Below, in pieces: positions 35,140 to 48,345 of a stretch of 64,000 nucleotides of DNA. The notes under the pieces were generated by a model. It saw nothing but the letters and a program-made list of their open reading frames with translations, made no database searches and was not told the origin of the DNA. The position numbers and the translations under genes are program-made. The number at the start of each line of letters is the position of its first letter. Within the stretch, counting starts at the first letter, position 1. The DNA is from Crotophaga sulcirostris (lineage: Eukaryota; Chordata; Aves; Cuculiformes; Crotophagidae), in the NCBI GenBank assembly GCA_013397455.1, contig VYZB01000057.1:1761354-1825353 (forward strand). The letters are read 5' to 3'.

Positions 35140-36647
35140 ATCACAATCCATTTTAGAGTGGAGACAGTAAGCACATTTAACATTCCTACAAAATACTATA
35201 TGCTTTGGCATATCTTTTTTTTTAAAGGTACATGATGAAGAAATGTTCAGCATTGCTGAAACATTGGAGCAATACAGGAGGTCAGGATGTCACTGTCCAG
35301 TTTTCCTCAAATTCTTTCTTCAAGACTCTTTAATGGGAATTTCAGTTATATTACCAGGTTCAAAGGACACCTTGCTATATCATTCAACAAGTTTGCTTTT
35401 CCAGGAGACATCTTTCCATTTTTTTATTGGCCTGCAGCATTATATGAGATGGCAGATTTCACAGTTATATGTCTATTGTGTTCCAAAATTCACAAAACCT
35501 GCTTCGCTTTGACCAAGATTTTTATATTTTTTGCTCATAACTGCTATCTTGGGCTACTTTTGCCTTACTTTTCAAATTTCATTCCTCTTGTTACACTGCC
35601 AGCGTGAGACTGAGCGGCTGTCAGTGAGTTGACTTCATGAGGCATGTCTCTGCACCTGTACATAGGACAGCACAAAGCTGATCCCACAAGGTTGACAGCA
35701 AGAAAAATTTTGTCCTGCTTGATTTCACGTGCATTTGGAAATAATGTTCTCATTACAACATAATTCGTAGTTTAGGAAAGAAATATGTTTGATTGTCAGG
35801 TCCTTTTAAGATGTCACTGTTCTTAAATTTCCTATGATCTAAATGTTGCTCTTGGAACAATTTGTCCAGGATAGTCACTTGGACTGATTTTATGTATCAG
35901 AGGTAAAACATCTCTTAAGTTAATTATTTATATCTAAAGCAAAGCAAAGACATTAAGAATGCATCATTTTAAAAAGTAAAAATGTTTGTGTGTTTCAGAC
36001 AAAGAAATGGCACATCAGGGATCCTGCCTTCTCATCTGGGTTCTCAGTAACTCTTTCAAGTGCATTTTTAGTCAGGTTGCCTGTGCGCTGTTGTGTGGAC
36101 TTGCTCCCTGCAGGGGCATTAGCAACCCTCAGCAGTTCACCTGTTCTGTGTAAAGTGTGATAACAGCTAAATTTTGGTATTTGTGAAGACTGGCAAGAGC
36201 TACTAAACCCTAACCAGGAGGCAAAGTTGAGTGAGTTCCAAGTTCTACCATTCCCCAGGGACTTCAAAGCATTTGAAGTGCAGTGAGGAGGTGGATCCTT
36301 TAATTCAAGATTCTTAAGCCAACATCCTCTTCTAATGGACACTCCAAGACAAAAGTCATATTTTACAGATTTAATGTTAAATAGCTATCAGATACAATGT
36401 ACAAGCTATCAATGGAGCTAGCACTGGAGCTCCAGTTTGGTTTTAGCCAGGCAAATGTTCTAAGTATGGCCATAGAACCTAATTTCTTCTGGAAATTCAG
36501 GAACACCTCAGCAGTTTTATGAGGACCACCAAAAACTTTGAATGTAGATGCTGAGTACCTCTTTAGGCCTACAATTATGTTTCTGAAACATGTTCTGACA
36601 CATTGAGGAAACTAAGGAAATAAGAAAGCAACGTCCAAAAAGGTACT
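35140..36647. other. AT-rich single-copy DNA
   Basis: Composition drops sharply from GC-rich to AT-rich at 35140, which marks the 5' boundary of the CR1. No gene or repeat is recognised. The longest ORFs (106 and 115 codons) lack domains. Confidence 0.55.
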
Positions 36648-36725
36648 CAAAAACCTCACTTCTTCATTTCTAAAATGGGTCTAGTGATGTATAGTGTGTA
36701 TTTATGTATTGTTATGTCAGTGCTA
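36648..36725 (-). mobile_element. Possible MIR-like fossil (antisense)
   Basis: CCTCACTTCTTCATTTCTAA followed by AATGGGTCTAGTGATG resembles antisense MIR ('cctcagtttcctcatctgtaaaatggggataat'). Only this short core is readable. Confidence 0.35.
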
Positions 36726-36954
36726 ACTGTATTATTTTCTTACTCGGGGCACTTACAGATGCACTGTGTTATGCAGTGCATTGCCTGACTTGATACATTG
36801 CTTCGTAGAAACTGTGTCATTAGCTAAACATATGTGCAGATACCAAGAAACACTCTTGAAAGGATTTTGGCTCCTTGATTTCTACAAATATTTTCTTCAA
36901 AAGAAAATTACAGTTTTTCCACTCCACATATCCAGTGTTCTAAATGTTAAGTTA

Positions 36955-37114
36955 TATCACAGTATCACAATATTACAAGATTGGAAAGGACCTTTGAGAT
37001 CATCGAGTCCAACCTATAACCCAACAGTAACACTAACACCAACACCAACCCATCATCTAAATCGTTGCACTAAGTGCCTCATCCAATCTCCTCTTTAACA
37101 CCTCCAGGGATGGT
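36955..37114 (-). mobile_element. CR1 LINE copy E, 3' end only
   Basis: On the + strand it begins with tail repeats (TATCACAGTATCACAATATT), then GATTGGAAAGGACCTTTGAG, ATCATCGAGTCCAACCTATA, AACACCAACCCATCATCTAA and CTCATCCAATCTCCTCTTTA, and stops at CTCCAGGGATGGT. It has the same tail type as copies A and D and is 5'-truncated to about 160 bp. Confidence 0.93.
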
Positions 37115-37422
37115 ATATAATGTTTCGAACAGGGACTGAGGCATTAGCTGATATTCATGGGTTCCTAAAGTTGTTTCTGAGAGATGTTGATGGTAAACTG
37201 GAACTTCCTTCTCAGTCTCATTATATACACATACATTTATGTCCATGCAAGAGAAACAGCCCTGCAGACTCCAGGCCCAGAGAAGAATGAATGAGATGCT
37301 CCAGGCACTGAAGCAGATTCTCCTGCAGCTCATGCTGAAGACTATGCTGAAGCAGGTTGTCCCCCTGTAGCCCACACAGTAATATAGTGGAGGAGCAGAT
37401 ATCCACACTGCAGCCCACAGAG

Positions 37423-37625
37423 CAGGGGTGTCAAACTCACAGCCCACAGGCTGAATCCGGCCCTACACCTTGTTTTATCTGGCCCGGCACCTTGCTTCTC
37501 CCCATTGGCAGCACCGAGCTCCTTGTCCCTGTGCTCCTGCCAGCACTGGGCACGTGTGCAGCGGGTGACGCTCGTTACGCTGCAGGAGCAGGAGAACGGC
37601 AGGAGCCGGGAGTTTGGCACCCCTG
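37423..37625. mobile_element. Short non-autonomous hAT-type DNA transposon (Charlie-like MITE)
   Basis: The left end CAGGGGTGTCAAACTCACAG and the inverted right end CAGGGGTGCCAAACTCCCGG match at 17 of 20 positions, giving clear terminal inverted repeats of hAT/Charlie type. Flanking 8-mers CCACAGAG (37415-37422) and CCATAGAA (37626-37633) agree at 6 of 8 positions with only transitions, consistent with an aged 8-bp hAT target duplication. The roughly 203-bp interior is GC-rich (TCCGGCCCTACACCTTG, ATCTGGCCCGGCACC) and has no transposase. Confidence 0.85.
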
Positions 37626-40600
37626 CCATAGAAGACCCCATGGGTTATCCTGCCCCATTCTTTATCTTCTCTCACTTTTCCCTTGCTTACAGCCACACAG
37701 AATAACTAGAAGCTATCAAAGCTTTACTTCCACACACCACCATACGTTTTCAGTAAGTTCCTAGCTAATAACAGTTAAGCTAAGGAGGATTCAAAGCAGG
37801 TTTGCCTTTGGCTTCATTGTCTTGAGAAATACTTTTCTCCTACTTCTAGCAGCCACTAGTAGCTATTGCAGCTACATAGATACCTGTGTAATGTACATAA
37901 AACCAGCACCCTGCTGCTCTACTGTAGCTGTCTGGTTGCTTTTTCACTCTAGCAGATGGGTGATTAAAACCCCCTTCAGCTTTTGTATTGTAGAAGACTT
38001 GTCTCCCCACCAGTACCACTAGCATAGGTGTCATATGCCAGACTCTGCTCTCCTGATTTCCATTTCTGGAACTAACTCCCACTGGAGTTTCTCCTCTGCC
38101 TTAGGAAGCTTTTTTACCTTCTCTGCATGAAAGTATTTTTCTAATATTGTTCACTCGGTCAGCCAAAATGTTTACAAAAATAGTGATCTTACAGAAATGA
38201 CGTATCCTAAAGTAATGAGGCATATTCCTAAGCAGAATCAGATTTCGTACTTTATACTAAAAACGCTTAGCTCAGCTCTGACTCAGCAGTTTACATGACC
38301 CTATCAGCAATGAAGCCAACCGCTGGAGAAGTGAAATGGTTCTGAATTCATGGAAAGAGTCAAAGGACTATGGTAGCCACACCCTCAAGTTAGCTGCTGG
38401 CATGCAGATGCAGCTCCCAGCTTTTGACTGAGTCATTGCACGACAGAGTTCTGCCAGTTCCCAAAACAATGACGATGTTAGACAGCGAATTCTGCTTGGT
38501 TTTTGTTATCAGCTTTAGAAAAAAAAATATATCAGAACAAATTTCAGTCCAAATATTAAATGAAAGATTAGGATCTGGACCTAATAAATAGCTCCAACGG
38601 CATCACTACAACTTTGTCACAAAGTGAAAGATCATGTTCAGACAACATCAGCCAGTCATTAATTGATCTAGAGTAATGTTCTATCCAAAGCAAGTTTACT
38701 GCTCACCTGCTCGTCTCCTCAGACAAAGAAAGCTGTCATGATGCTAAAGGAGGCCATCCACCCAGACCAGTAATCACAGTTTGCTGGAAATGTGCTCCTG
38801 AACAAATCACCACCAGCTGGCACTCATGGGACTGCATCAGCAGCATTCCCTGCACTGCAGATCTGATGGGTCCCAGGATTTCCCAGACATACTTATCCTT
38901 AGGTAGGGATGCTTTTTGAGGAAGTTGTTCAACTTTGGGAATTTTTTCAGCCTCAGTCTCCTCTTATTCTCCCACATTCTACAGCTGGGAAAGATAAGAA
39001 ACACAGGTGTATTACATTCTTATAGGAATTCTTACATATATATGCCTATGTAATTTTCAGATTGGTAAAATAATAATTAATAATAAGATTTTAAATATTC
39101 AAGTACACTCTGGACTGCTCAAATTTCTATTACTTATGTCACACCTCAGCACCAAAAATTATCATCTGATTTCCCCCCAAAATTCTAAATTGCAACTAAA
39201 CCGTATTTCTAGCACCTGTTTTAGTGTTTGCCACAAGTTTCTACTTCTCAGATGAAGCAATCTGCAGGAATTTGTGCAAAATCCAGACCTATTCTCATGA
39301 AATTACTAAAATACTCCATTTCAACTTCATCAATACAACCTTTCCGTTACCTATAGAATTGTCAAAAGGGTGTGGTTAATCAGAGCAAGGTCTGCAGAAT
39401 ATTCAGATTCATGAAGAGTTTCAAAATGTTGATTTTTTTTCATCCTAATTCAAGGTGGGACCAAATTTTTGAAATTTCAACTTCTCCTGTAGGGTAGGAT
39501 TTCAGTGCTTGGACCATTCTACTGACCCGACATTTATCAGAAACTACACCTTCATGCACGGTTCCACCACTGTGCTATAGTGTGCATTTGATCTAAATTG
39601 TGTAAGCATTTTTAAGTATTTGGGAAATGCCATTGCTCCTGTAACACATTTTTGGAATGTTCCCGGTCAAAATTAACAACTATTTCTACAAGCAGCTATG
39701 TAACAATATGTGTTAGAGGCTGGAAACAATGATGATGCGTGGACTTTTCTATCTGAGAAGGATAGTAACAGATTAATAACAAAATCATAGAGTAAGCCCT
39801 AGGATAAATTGTTTTAGGGAAGTTCATCATTGGGGTATTGTGATTCATTTTCATGCAGCACCCCTTTCCATTGTACTGATTCAAGAAAGCATTTCAGCAT
39901 GGGGGCATGCATGTGCATTCTGTTCAAAATCAAGCATAAGCTTAAACAATTTAGTATCCCAAAAGGCCTGAATTCAGGGGAAAAAACAAACAAACAAACA
40001 TGCTGTCAGGATCTCAGCAGAAATAGCTCTGAATCTTACTTCTGGGTAATGTCCCTGGAGTTGACAGGTTCAATTCCTCACTTCACGAAATAAGGCAGCA
40101 GAAGGAGGTCTGTCCTTTTAATAGGGATATCCAGAAAAATTGTACAGATGGAAGTTGATAGTGCTTACCTGCTACCTTTCCCCTACACCTCTCCAAGTAT
40201 AAGCAGTTATGTGACCAGAGAACTAGGGGACAATATAGCAAAGAAATTAATTACACACTGATAACATACAGCATCAGTTTCATGCCTTCTTACCATATCA
40301 CCAGGAGATTTGACACATATCAGCAGATCTCAGTTCCTCCGTGCATGCTTTTCTAGTAATAGGTGCCATGATGGTACATTACACTAGGTACACTCCTCCT
40401 CCTCTGCTCTCTCTCTTTTTTTTCTTTTTTAATTTTAAACAAGAGTACAGAAGCACTTGAGGTTAACCTAAAAAGGTGGGGTTAATGAAATCATGCAGAT
40501 GGTGAATGTCAGAAGAATGGGTCGAGGATTTGCATGCATCATAGTGGAACCACTGCATATATTTCCATAACAGTAAGTGATGAATAATAAAATGTACAAC

Positions 40601-43600
40601 TTTTACGTGTTCATCATGTCATAATCCCTGATTTAATATTCTTTTGCTGTATTTTATTTGTTCCTTATCCACAGTGCTCCTTCCTTCATTATTTACTTCA
40701 AATTATAAACTTTCTTCACCTTTGGGAGTTCTATTTATACTTTTTTCCCTACCTAATATAAAATAGAAATATGCAATAAGAAGCCATCCCAGAGGTGATT
40801 AGAGTCATTCATATGTAAAGCAAATGGAGTAATACCCAGGGAGGACTACTAAGAGCCTATCACTGTTCAAGAATCTCTTTTCATCTTTTTTTCCACCATT
40901 GTGCCCCTCAAAAGAAAATTCACGTGTCGAAATAGACAACCACAACAAAAAATTATAGTGCTATTTGGTCAAAGTCTTGGAAGCCTGTCCTTTTCAGTGA
41001 ATGGTGGTAATTCATATTTTATTGTTTACCAGGCAGATGGGCAGTCCTTGAGACAATCTGATCCTGTAGCTGCTGAGCGCTAGCCGAATTACTATTAAGC
41101 CTGATGCTTCCACACTGAACCCAAAAGGAGTGTTTACCTTTCATTTCAAAGCAAACAAGGTCAAGATTTATACTGGAAGTTATCTGTTTTACAAATGAAG
41201 GCCAGTGTAAGAAAGCCTTAGAATAGGGAGTGGCTGCCTGGCTGTATTTTGAATCAAATTTTACACTCTCCCATTAACCAATGCAAGCAAAGTGGAAATT
41301 GAGGGTGAGGTGAACTGCACATAACTGTCACCTAACCAGACAAACATCCAAATTTCCTTCTGCAAGAGATCTCATCTTTTCATTTTGTGGAGCCCAAGAC
41401 ATTTTTCAATGAACACCATAAATGTGACTATGTCATTGTTGTATGGCAACTTGCTTTAAGACCCTCAGAATAATGCAGGGATTCCCTAGGGTCTGCAAAG
41501 CAGAGCTGGAAAATATCAACATGGGGTGCTTAATTTTCTAAATGAAAAATTCTCTTGTTGCCTGACTGTCTCTGGCTAGGATCACCTAAGTGTAAATAAT
41601 ATTGAATTATTTAATACCCAAGCTTTACATCTGCTTAACTCTTAGCAGGATTCAGAAACTTGGTCCTCTTCTCTCAGCTGCACCTGTAGAGCTCTTTTTT
41701 TTACCTTGAAGTTTACCTACTGTAGCAGATCTAAGCAGATTAAGGTAAACATTCAAATATTTTGAGTTAGACAAAAGCTATTTAAACACAGCGTTGCTGA
41801 AAAATTTTCACTGTCCTTCAGATGCCACCTTAGTCTTTGTTAGTTTATTCTTTTATTTTATTCTAAATACATTAAGATACTGATGAACAAGCTATATTTG
41901 CCAAATGTAACTAATTTATTGTACATTAATTTTAAGCCTGTATTTCTGACAGCCTTCAACAAAGGCTTAAACAATTATCATATCTGCCAATTATAACAAT
42001 AGCTGGAATTGGAGTTAAAGGAAAGCAAAAGAGATGGAAAAAGGAACAACTAATACAGATTTTTGCACATTAAAAATTCATTTGATAAATAATTTTACCT
42101 TCCCCAATGCATTTTGCTCAACCTTTCCAAAAACGATCATTTAGACTGCTTATATATATTAAAAAAAAAAGAAGTTCTTTTTCAGTATTTAAAAAGGAGG
42201 GTAGAAAGAGCTAAAATCTAAATCCCTTGGTGACAGATTCTGTTTGATTTATTTGACCTGCTTTGTTTTACGTTTGCTTGTTTAAAAAAGAAAAACACTC
42301 CAAAATGTTGTCAATTAGGGATGACCTGAATTACCTGTTCCTTCCCACGCTCTTCAATGTTTTCAACTCAACTGACCTCAGAGAAAAAATAATCAATTAC
42401 TTGCACAGACATGTTACAGCCCTCAAAAGCTAGAAGCCACAGCTCCCACAGTTTGAGACAAAGACAGAAGGCAGGCAGCAACCTGTCTGTATCATCCATT
42501 AGATGGAAGGGAAAAGCCCCACTTCACATATGAACCGGGGACACACGCTCCTGCTGACTGGCTGGATCCTAAGTTTGACCCAGTATTTGTCACCTCAACA
42601 GTTGATTTCCCTCTCTCTTATACACGTTCCATTTCTACTCATCAGAGTTTGGGGCAGGAGGGGAAGTGAAGACAGTTACCATCCAGCTTTCCTTAATGTG
42701 GAGCATAGTAAAGAAGAGCTGGACTTTGCCTTTCAACATGTTTCGGACATGAAAAAGTGAAATCTGGTAAAAAAATCACCAGAAAAGATCTATAGTAGTT
42801 TGCACTGCTTTCTTTCCTTAGCTTAAATGAAAATATAAGCAGAAAATTGAGAATAATACGCCAGAAATAAACTTTTTTCTCCTGTTTAAAGTGCAAAATT
42901 CTCATTGGGATTGGAATTTCACCCCAGATGGCTTGGCCAAGGGGTGTATGCCAGCAGTGTGAACCTCACTGTATACAATTTGACAACTTGACATCTAGCA
43001 AACTTAGAAAACGTTATTAAAAGAGACATACATACTGTAAAGATGAGCCTCACTAATACTAATACACCTATTTTCTGTCACTGTTTTCCTGAACTGATGG
43101 GCAGTGTGGAAGGCAACTCAGTCTGTATGCAAAATATCTAAATTCATACAGTACTGCATCCTCACTAACAAGCTTTGACCAGTCCTGGGCATTTCCACAA
43201 CTCGCTTTGCCCAATTCAGTCACTGATAAAAAAATGCTATTGATAACTGCAACCTCTGATAGGAGGCAGGAGAGCTCAGAAAACTCACAAAATACAGCAA
43301 CTATCTATCTACACCTTATGAAGGCTTCTATATTCTCCAATAGAGATGTGGCTGAACACGACTGGTCAGAAGGGGTTCAGAGTAACAAGGAATTGATCCA
43401 AAGCAAAAAAAAGAAACTACACAGGACTACCGAGAAATGAAATTCCTTATGGCATGACACCCACGTTTATGCTGCATACCCTCTCTGCACAACACACTTT
43501 CTGGAAGTGAGGGTAGACCTGAAAGGGTACACCTACCTTAGTGTTTCAGCTCAGAAGTGCACTTCTAATAGCAAATGTCTTGATATCCACCACCTCCCTC

Positions 43601-46600
43601 ACTTTGGTTTGCACCACAGAGAGAGTTTGGAGCTGAAATTCTGAATTTAAATTGAAATGAATTTGAATTTTTTATTTCTGGATGAAAATCAACAAGAAGG
43701 TATACTCCAAAAAAGCATCAAATTAAATTAGTTATTGTTCAGCTCTCAGAAACATAATTTCAGTGCTTATAACCAGATAAGCATTAGTACAAAGTAAAAC
43801 CTCTTGTGATGCAATCAGTGTGGACATTGGGTCTCATCACATTTCATCGTACAGACCTTGGTCTCTCTGGATTGCAGTACTTGATAATATAAACATGGTA
43901 GCTAACGCATCAAGGGAAACAGAAAGCCTTAGAGTCCCTCAGGTGCTTCGCCTAAGTGTCTGAGCCATCTTGCATCCAGATTTCAAAGCATTGAATATTC
44001 ATTACAATGAATTCAATCAATCTTTATTGCATACAGAAGTGCAACTGCAAAGTATTCTACAGGCAATTTCTGTAAGTAATTTTTATTGTAAATTCCATTA
44101 CAACTGCAAATAGAAACTTGCTTTTAATGTTTTCATAACAGTATCCCACTTGAGCTGTTATCATGAAATATGTTTTCTGTCATGAAGTACTGAGGGCAGC
44201 ACAGCACAAATGGGATGGGTAATATAAAATTATTTAGGAAATGTATCCTATTACCAAATGGTTGACATATTAAAAATTAGGAGAAAGGGTGACAAGATTG
44301 TCTTACAATAAGTATGCAGAAGAAGATGGATTATGGATTACTTCTACTGTGATTTATTCATTGGTTGTTTTTTTTTGTTGGGTTTTTCTTTTGTTGTGGT
44401 TTTGGTTTGGCTTTTTTTTTTTCTCACAGTTGAGACTTAGAAGACCGTTAAAAACAAGCCAATAAATTTCAATTAGAGGGATGGGTTCTTTTTTCCTGTT
44501 CTGTATAACTCAAGACACCAAAGGGAAATATCCAAAGACTGCTCTGTGCAACGCTCAATCAAAATGCAGTTGAAAACATACAGTTATTTATCTAATGATC
44601 AAATTAATCATTGTTCGACTCTTAGAAACTTAATTTTGGCAGGAATTCCTAACAGTGTCCTTTTGTTTTCTAACGTGACTCTTGGAGGATGCTAGCTTAG
44701 ACTACAGCTGGCAACATAATTAGTTGATTAAGCAAAGTGACCCTAGAGTATGCACTGATCTGATGAATTTGATCTAAACAATGAAATATTTTGTCCCTCC
44801 AAATGGGAATGCTTCTTAAACACATGCCTAAATGGAACAATGTGTGGTCCTGCTGTGGCAATGTTCCAGGGATGCACCAATGGTTACAAGATGCACCTTT
44901 TACCTAGTACTGGCACAAAATTGGACTTCATATGACAGTTGAGTACAAATTCTTCTGAATTAGAAGACAATCTGCAGAAAAGGAAAAAAAAATGCCTTAT
45001 AGGATGAAAAGATAATAGCTTATCACACCATATTTTAGCAAAGGATCACCATCCTCAGTGAGAACAAATAAACCCTAAAAGTGTTATTGCAGTTGGCAGA
45101 AAAATAAATCTCTCTTCCCTCACTTCACAAGCACCTTACTCCTATGAAATCAAATGCTACTGAACCAACTAAACTTTCCAAATAAACTGTATAAGCTCAT
45201 CTTTTCTTTAATTGATATAATATTTTTATTTTTATAGTAAACTTAAAGCAGTTGTGTATTTACCCCCCTTGCAAACTGGTTCCCTGGAAATGCTGAGAAA
45301 TAATCTTCAACAAAATCCAATCCCATTTGATAAGTTTGTTGGAAAATTTCATAGTGACTATGATAAAAAAAGACTATTTTGTATCTGCCTTCCTTTGCTC
45401 CATCAGGAATAGTGAATAAATGACCTGAGTAACATTTCACAGCCCACCAGCAGTAAAAAGAGTTATTGGTTTTAAAATAGAAAATTAAACTATTTTCAAG
45501 TTAAAGTTTTTCAGTCCAGATAAACTCTGCTTTTTTATTAACAGTTCTGGAAAAATGCATTCAAGATTTTCTGGTAATCCATAATTCCAATTTGCTGATA
45601 TTTGATAATTACCATAGGGTTTTCCTCTGGGATGGTCATTTACTTCTACTGGTAATGTGAAAAATTATGTGTATTTATCAGTCTACATGGCAAACAGGCA
45701 GTGCTTAATCAACAATCCCTAATTAATGTTCACAGTGTTTCTGTGAAGTTTTGTGTATTCCATCTTATTATCAAAAATTAATCCAAGATAGAAAAAAGGA
45801 AATGAATGAATCAAGATTTCAACAGATTCAGTCGTAAAGCTGCAATTGTAAGCTGCAGCTCCCTGACACTCACAGCTATATACATTTCAGCAGATCCCCA
45901 AGAGAGGGCTAGTATTTATTGCCTCCCTTCTTGTCAAATGGCCAAGCAGGACCTGCAAATCAGAAGTTTTCTATGTTGTTTTGGAAAAAGCATTTTTCCT
46001 CCTGTTTTCCTACTTTCTCTATCAAAGTTTAATTTTACTCATTGCTCTATGCAAGTGTACAGGATGGCTAATTCTCCATGTCCTTCTACAGAGACATTTT
46101 TGTGTAAACAACAAGGATCATGGTCTTCAGTAGAATAATAATGAATAAGGATCCAAATCAGGAAAGTAAATTATGTTTAATTGATGTCAGCAAAAAGCTT
46201 TCAGACCTCCAGCTTCCTGGCAGCACCACATGTTCACATTCTGCAAAATTATTCAAGACTAACCTCCTGGAAGCACAAGAACAATTCATCCCCTACAAAG
46301 GGAAAGGATGAAGGCAGAACGACCTGGGCTTTTCTGTGATCCTATAAAAATCAGGATCCCACTGAAACATTAGGAGAAAAACTGAACACAGACAAAGGCT
46401 GAACCTGTAAAGAGATGCACCATCTGATGTTATAATATTATTGATAGCAAATGGGGGGCGGAGGGGGAAGAAAATAGAAAATCAGAAGTATTGGTAAGTC
46501 CTTGAAAATGTTTCAAAAGAAGCTTCAATATAATCAGCCTTGAAAACCATTTCCACATATTACACAGTGAAGAAGTTCCCAAAAAGGAATAAGGGGCACC

Positions 46601-46647
46601 ATGCTGTAAAATATGAAAAAGACTAAGACCACAAGCAGAATAGTGCA
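37626..46647. other. 9 kb single-copy DNA, no host gene seen
   Basis: Only short featureless ORFs occur. Low-complexity T/G-rich sequence lies at 44361-44422 and small A tracts near 42160 and 44987. A GGTTCAATTCC (40070) resembles a tRNA B box but has no A box or cloverleaf. Candidates for conserved non-coding DNA cannot be judged from one sequence. Confidence 0.5.
44361..44422. repeat. T/G-rich low-complexity tract
   Basis: TTGGTTG, T8 and T10 runs alternate with GG and GTTG. The opposite strand is an A/C-rich sequence of a kind common in bird genomes. Confidence 0.7.
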
Positions 46648-46758
46648 GATGTGGTGCTTAGGGACATGGTTTAGTGGTGCAGTTGGCAGTGATAGGTTTT
46701 TGATTGGACTCAATGATCTCGAAGGTCTTTTCCAACCTAAATGATTCTATGTTTCTAT
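46648..46758 (+). mobile_element. CR1 LINE 3' end (46.7 kb)
   Basis: GGTGCTTAGGGACATGGTTT, TTGGCAGTGATAGG and TTGGACTCAATGATCTCGAA lead into TCTTTTCCAACCTAAATGATTCTATG. This is a standard chicken-type CR1 3' UTR with an ATTCTATG tail, about 110 bp, 5'-truncated. Confidence 0.93.
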
Positions 46759-48132
46759 AAAAACTCAAGTTAGAGGAACTATCAAGACTCAAGTAAGTAA
46801 TAAAGGAAAGTTTTAATAAACAGGAAAATGCAGCAGAAACCAAGCTAAAAACAGCCAGCTCACATGACAAGCTACAAACTATCTGTCAAGGATTCGGTGC
46901 TGATGCTGTACTCAGGTCTCTCGGGTTTTACTCAATCCCTGCCTTTGCCAAAAGGGTTTTATTTTGTAGTTATGGGCTTATTACTCTTAAAACCCATGTA
47001 ACAGTGTATATTTACATTGCACTTTATGACTTAACAGCAAAAGATCTCTTGTAACAATGGTTTAACAGGTGAGAGGAGACATCCTTATGTGTGCATGAGG
47101 GCCCATGAAACATTTGCATTGAAAACATCATTAAGTTTACAGCAATGAAGAATGCTTAGTATGGCTGAAGGAGTCTGAGCAGAGGGTCTGGGAGGGTGAA
47201 GGGAGCAAGAGAAGTCGTTCCTGAAAGACCTTGGAGGGAAGGTGAAATCCTGAGAATGACACACTGACTTGAAGAGCAACAGGGCTAATTTACTGATGGT
47301 TTAGCAACTGTCTGGCTTCCATGAAAGCCACAGAAAACCTTCAAAATCTCTATAAAAGGGGCCTGTTTTAAAGAAGCTGTCATTGCTGAAAGGAAAAATA
47401 ATAGACTAAAGGGACTAATTCTAAACCCAGCAGGTCTGAAGGTGAGTGTCTGCAGAATAGAAAGGGAAAGCAATCATGTCAGGTGAAAGAGAACTTGTAA
47501 GGGAAGAATATTCTGCCAGGCAGCATCAAACCAATTGTGGACTAATGCACATGTCTCATTGCTGTCACTAATTTAAATAGGATGAACATTCAATCACTGT
47601 TATTACATTATCTTTTTAGATGAAGGTCAAACTCATAGGCATCGAAACCTTCCCATTTCTCTGGTTCATGGGAAAAAAATGGATGTCCCTACATTTGGTA
47701 TGTAATATTGCACCTTGTGACTAGAATGTTTACTAGTATCTAAAATTGAAGCATGTACCTGAGTAAATGAAAGCCATAAATGCTTTGACTAGGTGGCAAT
47801 CTTTGTCCAATGAGTAAGGATATTCACTGGAGTACCAGTAAGGTACGGAATGATATGCTCCCTCACATAGAGCTTCCAAGTATGGACATACATGTGCCCT
47901 GTGCCAGGGCTGTGGTCACTAGTGAGCAGTTCTTTTTGTTGTGGCTCCTGTGATTATTTCTTATAAAATAGTACAATGAAGAACAACAGAAGTCCCTATA
48001 GGGCTATTCCTTTATTTATGCACTTCATGATGAAGACATTGAAAATAAGCACCACAAAGAAGAGTAATCAGGAGGAAACCTAGTCATAATTCTATAACTC
48101 AAAGAAGCATCTCTGTTCTGTAAGTTTCTTAA
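46759..48132. other. Single-copy DNA between two CR1 tails
   Basis: No gene or repeat is recognised. Confidence 0.55.
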
Positions 48133-48345
48133 AGAATCATATAATAATTTAAACTGGAAAGAATTTAGGTCATTTAGGCAGGGCCAGATTCCAGTTTAAT
48201 GAGGCTGGTCAGGGACTTTTCCAAGAAAGTTTCAAGTATCTCCAAGGATGGCAACTCAACAACCTTTACAGGTAACCATTCTAGCTTCTCCCATCCTCAC
48301 TGTGTAGAAATATTTTCTTTATATCTATCTGGAAGATTTAATGTT
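48133..48345 (-). mobile_element. Diverged CR1 3' fragment (antisense)
   Basis: AAGAATCATATAATAATTTA, then AACTGGAAAGAATTTAGGTC, AGGGACTTTTCCAAG, TCTCCAAGGATGGCAACTCA and TATTTTCTTTATATCTATCT follow antisense CR1 from its ATTCT tail into the end of ORF2. It is older than copies A and B and has small deletions. Confidence 0.85.

Noticed and set aside
37357..37764. 135-codon ORF at the hAT element
   Set aside because: The GC-rich MITE interior creates the open frame. It has no transposase motifs and the frame crosses both TIRs.
40060..40095. GGTTCAATTCC as a tRNA or tRNA-SINE B box
   Set aside because: There is no A box at the right distance upstream, no acceptor-stem pairing, and no SINE body or tail.
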